Shown: piece after piece, positions 5,311 through 9,258 of the stretch | How the letters are laid out: every line of letters begins with the position of its first letter | How positions within the stretch are numbered: position 1 is the stretch's first letter | Source: JAOUEE01 sp051011595 | Lineage (GTDB): Bacteria > Actinomycetota > Acidimicrobiia > Acidimicrobiales > SHLQ01 | Length of the DNA stretch: 9,258 nt | Assembly: GCA_051011595.1 (NCBI GenBank) | Contig: JBPCTQ010000241.1 | Location: forward strand, 1 to 9,258 | Direction of reading: 5' to 3' | The notes under the pieces: model-generated | What the model saw: the letters and a program-made list of their open reading frames with translations, nothing else | Database searches by the model: none | What the model was told of the DNA's origin: nothing | Translations under genes and position numbers: made by a program

Positions 5311-7974
5311 TCAGGGGTCACAGTTGTAGACGACGTCGATGCCGTCGTCGACGGTACAGACGTCGCCGTCGAGGTGCGGTCCGCCATTGACGATGTCGGC
5401 CACACCATCGGCGGCATCGATGGTGTCGTCGCCGGCAAACCCGTTCAACAGGTCGGCACCACCTCCGCCGGTGATGTGATCGTCGCCGGCCTGGGCCAGG
5501 GTGCCGTCGCCGAAGATCTGCTCGGGCCCCGACCCGCCGATGATGGTGTCGTCGCCGGGCCCGCCGTTGATCACGTTGGTGCCCGATGGGTCGGTGATGG
5601 TGTCGTTCTGCTCGTTGCCCCACAGGTTGTCGTCGCCGGGCCCACCATCGACGATGTCGACCCCCGCCTGACCGAACACCGAATCGTTGCCGCCGTCTCC
5701 ATGCAATTGCGGATCGTCGCCGCTCAGCCCGTAGATCGTGTCGTTGTCGGCTCCCCCGGACACGGTGTCGTTGCCGGGCCCGCCGTTGAGTACGTCGTGG
5801 CCCGCGTCGCCGTTCAGGGTGTCGGCGCCGTCCACACCGAGCACGAGGTCGTCACCACCACCACAATCGATGACGTCGTTGCCACCCTGGCCGAAGATCT
5901 GATCACCCTGATTTCCGCCTGTCAGGTTGTCGTCGCCCGGCCCACCGTTGATGACATCGGCGCCCCCGCCACCGTCGATGGTGTCGTCGTCGCCGAACCC
6001 CAACAGCTGATCGGGCCCATCCCCGCCGTTGATCGTGTCGTTCCCGTCCTGGCCGAACACGATGTCGGCACCCGCGCCGGCGTCGACCCAGTCGTCGCCG
6101 GGCCCACCGTTGATGGTGTCGTCACCTCCCTGGCCACAGATCGTGTCGTTGCCTGCCAACGCCACGATCACATCCGCGTTCGGCGTGCCCAGAATCACAT
6201 CGTCACCCGCGGTCGGCGATTGGCCCACGGCGAGGTTCACCGTCACGGTTTCGGCGTTGCAGAAGCCGAGCACCGTCACGGCGTTGGAATCGAGCGAAGG
6301 CACACTGCCGCCGAAGCTGTTGTCGGCGGTGACCGTGAATGTGTAGCTCTGCGCCGGATCGAGACCGGTCACCACACAGGTGAGACCGCCGGTGGTCGAA
6401 CAAGTGGCTCCGCCGGGGCTGGCGGTGACGGTGTAGCCGGTGGGAGACCCGATGGGGGGCGCCGTCCACGAGACCGTCGCCTGCTGGTCGCCGGCCACGG
6501 CCACCACATTGGTCGGCGCGTCGTGCTCCAGCGCTCCGCCGGCGGTGGCCCGAAGTTGCCCGAGATCGAAGTCGGCCAACCCGTACTTCACGACCCGATA
6601 GATCCGCTGGGCGTCGAGGACCAGCGCCAAGAGGCGGTTGCCGGAACTGTCGACCTCCTCGAAGAATGGTGACAGCCCACCCCAGGTGATCACCGAGCTG
6701 CCATCGGGTTGTACCCGATGGGCACCGATGAACATGCTGTCGAGTCCCTCCCCGCGGAGCTTCTCCCACACCAGCGTCGCCGTGTGACCTGCTTCGTCGA
6801 GGTCGTAGATCACGGCACGGGCCTGCGACAGCCCCGACTGGTTGTCGTAGATGCTGATGGTGTCGGCATCGAGCACTCGTGCGTCGTGTTGTCGCCAGGT
6901 GCCGTCGAACGGATCATTGACCATGGTCAGCCGAGTCGGACTGGCCGTTCCCCCGATCTTCCACTTCACCGCACCGGTGCTGCGATCGATCCGGTAGACA
7001 CCCGACGACCGGGCCGACACCAGCAGGTCACCGTTGGCGAACTCGTCGACGGAGTTCAGATGCACCAGATCGGCCGGGTTGAAGGTTCCGGGACCGAGGG
7101 CGGTGTCGGACACAGGGATGTGGTCCTGGCTCCGCCACTCCCAGACGAGCGCACCTGTGGTGGGGTCGATTTCCTGGAGATTCCCGTCGATGGCGGTCTC
7201 GCAGTTGCTCAAGCCCAGGGCGGTGAGATCGACACAGTCCCGCCGGGGGTAGGACATGAGCATGATGTTGCCGTTCTGCAACTCGAGGTAATCATGATTG
7301 TCCGTCGCCTGGCCGACCGTGCGACGGTGATCCAGCAGTGATCCATCGAGCGATCGGACCTCATAGCTCCGGTGAGCCGACGGCGGCGTGAACTCCATCC
7401 ACGTGAGATTGCCGTCAGCCAGGAGTTTCTGGTCGATCACCCGGACGCGCGTGCTCTTGTACCAAACGGGCACTCCGTTGGTGTCGAGCAGGGCTAGAAA
7501 CGGACTTTGGGCTGGGTTGCCGGGCTGCGTGAACCCGAACGAAACGAAGTAGTAGCCATCAGCGGGCGTACCCGGTTTGTCTACGGTGTAGTCGGGATAG
7601 TCATCGGGCAGGCAGCGGTACCAGTACTCATCGGTCGTGGCTCCGTCGGCCACAGCCACCACAACAGCGTCGTCGGCGTCCATGGCCACAGTCGTGGTGA
7701 CTCCCGACACCGCCGGGGCGCCATCGATGGTGATCGCTGTCGCGGTGGGAGCAGCCACGGTGTAGTCGATGTTGTTGCTCCCGGCATCGCATCGGATCGC
7801 ATAGTCGAAGGTGTCTTCGTCGAAGGCCGGGAAGACCACCACCGGTCCGACCGCGATGTCGTCGACCACCCCGTCGAGGGCAGCAACACCGCTCGCCATG
7901 GTGAGGACGGCGGCCAACACCGAAACCACAAACACCGGCCATCGCATCAACCGAGTGCGGGCTGCGTGCCTCAT
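5311..7974 (-). CDS. Exported arylsulfotransferase-type (ASST) beta-propeller with cadherin-like, fibronectin III and RTX calcium-binding domains
   Basis: An 887-residue exported protein. The order is: Sec signal peptide (about 1-32); cadherin-like beta-sandwich (about 40-125, FPAFDEDTFDYAIRCD); arylsulfotransferase-type propeller (about 135-475); fibronectin III domain (about 485-570, PTNVVAVAGDQQATVSW); RTX array (587-868); and a two-cysteine C-terminal cap. Characterised bacterial ASSTs move sulfate from a phenolic sulfate ester to a phenol without PAPS, through a sulfo-histidine. The expected active-site pattern is present: H227 (NHDYLELQNGNIML), H305 (VHLNSVDEFANGDLLVSAR), R322, and H363 (QHDARVL) as the candidate nucleophile. 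Most of the eleven cysteines fall in pairs within a domain (C62/C121, C247/C258, C525/C533, C572/C613, C873/C885), which fits disulfides outside the cell. Known ASSTs are about 550-600 residues, so the RTX tail is an addition. The start has a strong Shine-Dalgarno sequence. The true substrate is unknown, and a non-catalytic propeller cannot be excluded. Confidence 0.85.
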   Translation of the reverse strand: MRHAARTRLMRWPVFVVSVLAAVLTMASGVAALDGVVDDIAVGPVVVFPAFDEDTFDYAIRCDAGSNNIDYTVAAPTATAITIDGAPAVSGVTTTVAMDADDAVVVAVADGATTDEYWYRCLPDDYPDYTVDKPGTPADGYYFVSFGFTQPGNPAQSPFLALLDTNGVPVWYKSTRVRVIDQKLLADGNLTWMEFTPPSAHRSYEVRSLDGSLLDHRRTVGQATDNHDYLELQNGNIMLMSYPRRDCVDLTALGLSNCETAIDGNLQEIDPTTGALVWEWRSQDHIPVSDTALGPGTFNPADLVHLNSVDEFANGDLLVSARSSGVYRIDRSTGAVKWKIGGTASPTRLTMVNDPFDGTWRQHDARVLDADTISIYDNQSGLSQARAVIYDLDEAGHTATLVWEKLRGEGLDSMFIGAHRVQPDGSSVITWGGLSPFFEEVDSSGNRLLALVLDAQRIYRVVKYGLADFDLGQLRATAGGALEHDAPTNVVAVAGDQQATVSWTAPPIGSPTGYTVTASPGGATCSTTGGLTCVVTGLDPAQSYTFTVTADNSFGGSVPSLDSNAVTVLGFCNAETVTVNLAVGQSPTAGDDVILGTPNADVIVALAGNDTICGQGGDDTINGGPGDDWVDAGAGADIVFGQDGNDTINGGDGPDQLLGFGDDDTIDGGGGADVINGGPGDDNLTGGNQGDQIFGQGGNDVIDCGGGDDLVLGVDGADTLNGDAGHDVLNGGPGNDTVSGGADNDTIYGLSGDDPQLHGDGGNDSVFGQAGVDIVDGGPGDDNLWGNEQNDTITDPSGTNVINGGPGDDTIIGGSGPEQIFGDGTLAQAGDDHITGGGGADLLNGFAGDDTIDAADGVADIVNGGPHLDGDVCTVDDGIDVVYNCDP
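5371..6216 (-). repeat. RTX nonapeptide array (27-bp period), about 30 turns
   Basis: Residues 587-868 of the exported sulfotransferase-like protein are GGxGxDxUx turns. Nearly every turn keeps the D6 calcium ligand; exceptions include DPSGTNVIN (N6) and GGSGPEQIF (E6). One turn has a one-residue insertion (GLSGDDPQLH) and one a five-residue insertion (GDGTLAQAGDDHIT). Identical DNA words recur, for example ggcccaccgttgatg at 5939-5953 and 6101-6115, so the array may expand or contract by recombination. Successive beta-strands would build a calcium-stabilised roll. Confidence 0.92.
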
Positions 7975-7977
7975 GAT

Positions 7978-7988
7978 CCCTCCCTCCC
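7978..7988 (-). promoter_or_regulatory. Strong ribosome binding site of the sulfotransferase-like gene
   Basis: The minus strand reads GGGAGGGAGGG, with a GGAGG core eight bases upstream of ATG 7974. It fixes the start in front of the signal peptide. Confidence 0.7.
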
Positions 7989-8013
7989 CGGGGAACCGAG
8001 AGTACCAACACTC

Positions 8014-8027
8014 GATCGGAGCCGATC
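8014..8027. promoter_or_regulatory. Palindrome GATCGG-ag-CCGATC upstream of the sulfotransferase-like gene, possible operator
   Basis: Perfect 6-base arms with a 2-base spacer lie 39 bases upstream of ATG 7974, where a promoter or operator would be expected. I cannot see a convincing -35/-10 pair; TACTCT between the palindrome and the Shine-Dalgarno sequence is a weak -10 candidate. A repressor dimer site is possible but not demonstrated. Confidence 0.25.
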
Positions 8028-8053
8028 ACCCGGCCATGGTCCACGGGCTGCGA

Positions 8054-8078
8054 ACCCCGCCCACGACGAACCCGGGGT
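8054..8078 (-). terminator. Candidate hairpin terminator after the phosphodiesterase gene
   Basis: Arms ACCCCG (8054-8059) and CGGGGT (8073-8078) with a 13-base loop start 3 bases after the stop of the gene ending at 8082. It is GC-rich, without a U-run. If it works, the sulfotransferase-like gene downstream has its own promoter in the 107-base gap. Confidence 0.3.
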
Positions 8079-8081
8079 GAG

Positions 8082-9258
8082 CTAGGGGGTGAGCAGGCTC
8101 GTCCCGCTGACCCCTTCGGGCCGGCCACAACCCAGGAGGTCGATGATGGTGGGGACCACGTCATACGACGAACGAACGTGGTCCGAGACCGGACTTGGGG
8201 GCGAAGCCGAGACGTAGGCCACGCCGTGACGGCCGGTGTGGCCGCCGGTACGCCGAAGGGGCACCGGGCCGATCAGACCGTGCTCCGGATGCTCGAACGC
8301 AGCTGCCATTCCGCGCCACGTGAAGACGAGGTCAGCGTCGAATGGGGAGAGCGCGAGGGGATCGACGCGGCCGGGGCGCACCACCGCTTCCACCACCGGT
8401 TCACCCGAACGCGGGTCTCGACAGGCACGCACCACGTGCTCGATCTCTTCACAGACCGCCTCGTACCGATCGAGTGCGACCAGACCGCTGCCCTCACGAC
8501 CCTGCAGATTGATCCGGACTCTGCCGTCGTAGAACGACGGCAGAGCAAACGCCGTCATCTGTGGCCAACAAGGCTGACAACGGACCGCCGGCTGCCAGTT
8601 GACCGACATCTCGGACGGACCCTCGTGGGCATCGGAACCCGCCTCGGTGCGCCGAGCGCGAACGTTCCGCCAATCAGGCGGCAGGCGTCGAATCATGGCT
8701 GCCTTGGCCCGTCCGGTCGCGGATTCGGGTGGCACCCAGGAATCTCCCGCCAATGCTCGACTCCGGCCTCGTAGTGGATCCGGTAGCGAGGTCGGCTGCC
8801 CGGTCCACGCCGCGGGCAGGCGCAGCAGTGGTCGACCGAACGCGTGCCGGTACAAGAGCTCTGGGAGAAGCACCATGCTGGGAACGTCGGACTGGTTGGG
8901 TCCCATACCGCCCATGGAGAAGGCGACCACATGGGCGCCGACGCCAGCGGCAGCGTCGGTCATGACCGCCACGAAGTGATCGAGTGCGTCCAGCACCCGG
9001 CCCACCGCGCGGGCGGCGGCCGGCGCCGACGGATGATCGTGCAGCGGATGATCGGGATCGACGCCGTGCCACATCCCCTCGATCGCCGAATGGACCTCGC
9101 CCGAGACCGTGTAGAAGAGGTCCCAGTCGGGCAGGCGCTCGGTCATGAGCCAGCGTGCCGCCTCGGTGCGCCGGTTCAGCGCCTCGGTCAGAGCGTCCCC
9201 CATTTCTTCGCACTGCCGAGCCGAGGCCCACGGCGTGGCGTAGAGCCATGGTGTGGCG
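8082..9258 (-). CDS. Alkaline phosphatase superfamily protein (type I phosphodiesterase/nucleotide pyrophosphatase-like), 5' end outside window
   Basis: The frame is open to the right edge and ends in TAG at 8082-8084. An ATG at 9203 is internal: the 18 codons before it (including TPWLYATPWASARQCEE) fit the family, so about 391 C-terminal residues are visible and the N-terminal nucleophile and first metal ligands are missing. Residues below are counted from that ATG. Typical features are DWDLFYTVSGEVHSAIEGMW (26-45), HGVDPDHPLHD (46-56, candidate metal Asp/His), GMGPNQSDVPSMVLLPELLY (99-118), FALPSFYDGRVRINLQGRE (219-237), TGGHTGRHGVAYVSA (319-333, late metal His) and the closing SYDVVPTIIDLLG (346-358). 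Such enzymes hydrolyse phosphodiester, pyrophosphate or sometimes sulfate esters with two metal ions. The usual S-D-H-G metal motif appears as FSMGGMG (95-101), which is odd. The substrate is not inferable. Confidence 0.8.
   Translation of the reverse strand, partial: ATPWLYATPWASARQCEEMGDALTEALNRRTEAARWLMTERLPDWDLFYTVSGEVHSAIEGMWHGVDPDHPLHDHPSAPAAARAVGRVLDALDHFVAVMTDAAAGVGAHVVAFSMGGMGPNQSDVPSMVLLPELLYRHAFGRPLLRLPAAWTGQPTSLPDPLRGRSRALAGDSWVPPESATGRAKAAMIRRLPPDWRNVRARRTEAGSDAHEGPSEMSVNWQPAVRCQPCWPQMTAFALPSFYDGRVRINLQGREGSGLVALDRYEAVCEEIEHVVRACRDPRSGEPVVEAVVRPGRVDPLALSPFDADLVFTWRGMAAAFEHPEHGLIGPVPLRRTGGHTGRHGVAYVSASPPSPVSDHVRSSYDVVPTIIDLLGCGRPEGVSGTSLLTP

Noticed and set aside
5371..6216. A regular ~27-bp period that could suggest a CRISPR or tandem satellite
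   Set aside because: The units are in frame, imperfect and encode GGxGxDxUx turns; there are no unique spacers.
4753..6672. A 639-codon open frame on the plus strand, opposite the ferritin-like and RTX-bearing genes
   Set aside because: It is antisense to two well-supported genes. Its Val/Asp-rich repeats are the complement of the GAC/GTC-rich RTX codons, which rarely form stop codons in any frame.

Overview
The window looks like chromosomal DNA from a high-GC actinobacterium. Third codon positions in the genes are strongly G/C, TTG and GTG codons are plausible starts, and the gene families are of actinobacterial type: an AAA/LuxR-type helical C-terminus, a ferritin-like protein with two EARH motifs, and RTX proteins with Sec signal peptides. 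An acidimicrobial origin (Ilumatobacter or Iamia relatives) is my best guess, but it is an inference from gene content only. I see no tRNA, rRNA, CRISPR, transposase, integrase or plasmid functions.

Layout. Bases 2-1282 (+) are the C-terminal part of a large helical-repeat protein cut by the left edge. Bases 1506-2447 (+) encode a small Sec-exported protein made almost wholly of RTX calcium-binding nonapeptides. Bases 2448-2815 hold hairpins and a coding-like segment without a start (2531-2731), probably the tail of a lost gene. Bases 2816-4060 (+) encode a CNNM/CorC-type membrane protein with CBS domains. It converges on a di-iron ferritin-like protein (4068-5246, -), and a hairpin contains both stop codons. 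Upstream of that gene on the minus strand lies an 887-residue exported protein (5311-7974, -) with a beta-sandwich, an arylsulfotransferase-type propeller, a fibronectin III domain and an RTX tail. The right edge cuts an alkaline-phosphatase-superfamily phosphodiesterase (8082-9258, -).

How the parts relate. The clearest link is between the two RTX proteins. They share the opening of the array, a cysteine in the same register of an early turn, and a 17-residue C-terminal cap with two cysteines 12 residues apart. They read like two versions of one disulfide-bracketed, Sec-exported calcium beta-roll module, one free-standing and one attached to an enzyme-like propeller. The small protein has a strict alternation of intact and eroded calcium loops over fifteen turns, which predicts a beta-roll that binds calcium along one edge only. 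The other genes are housekeeping-like neighbours with no shared pathway that I can show.
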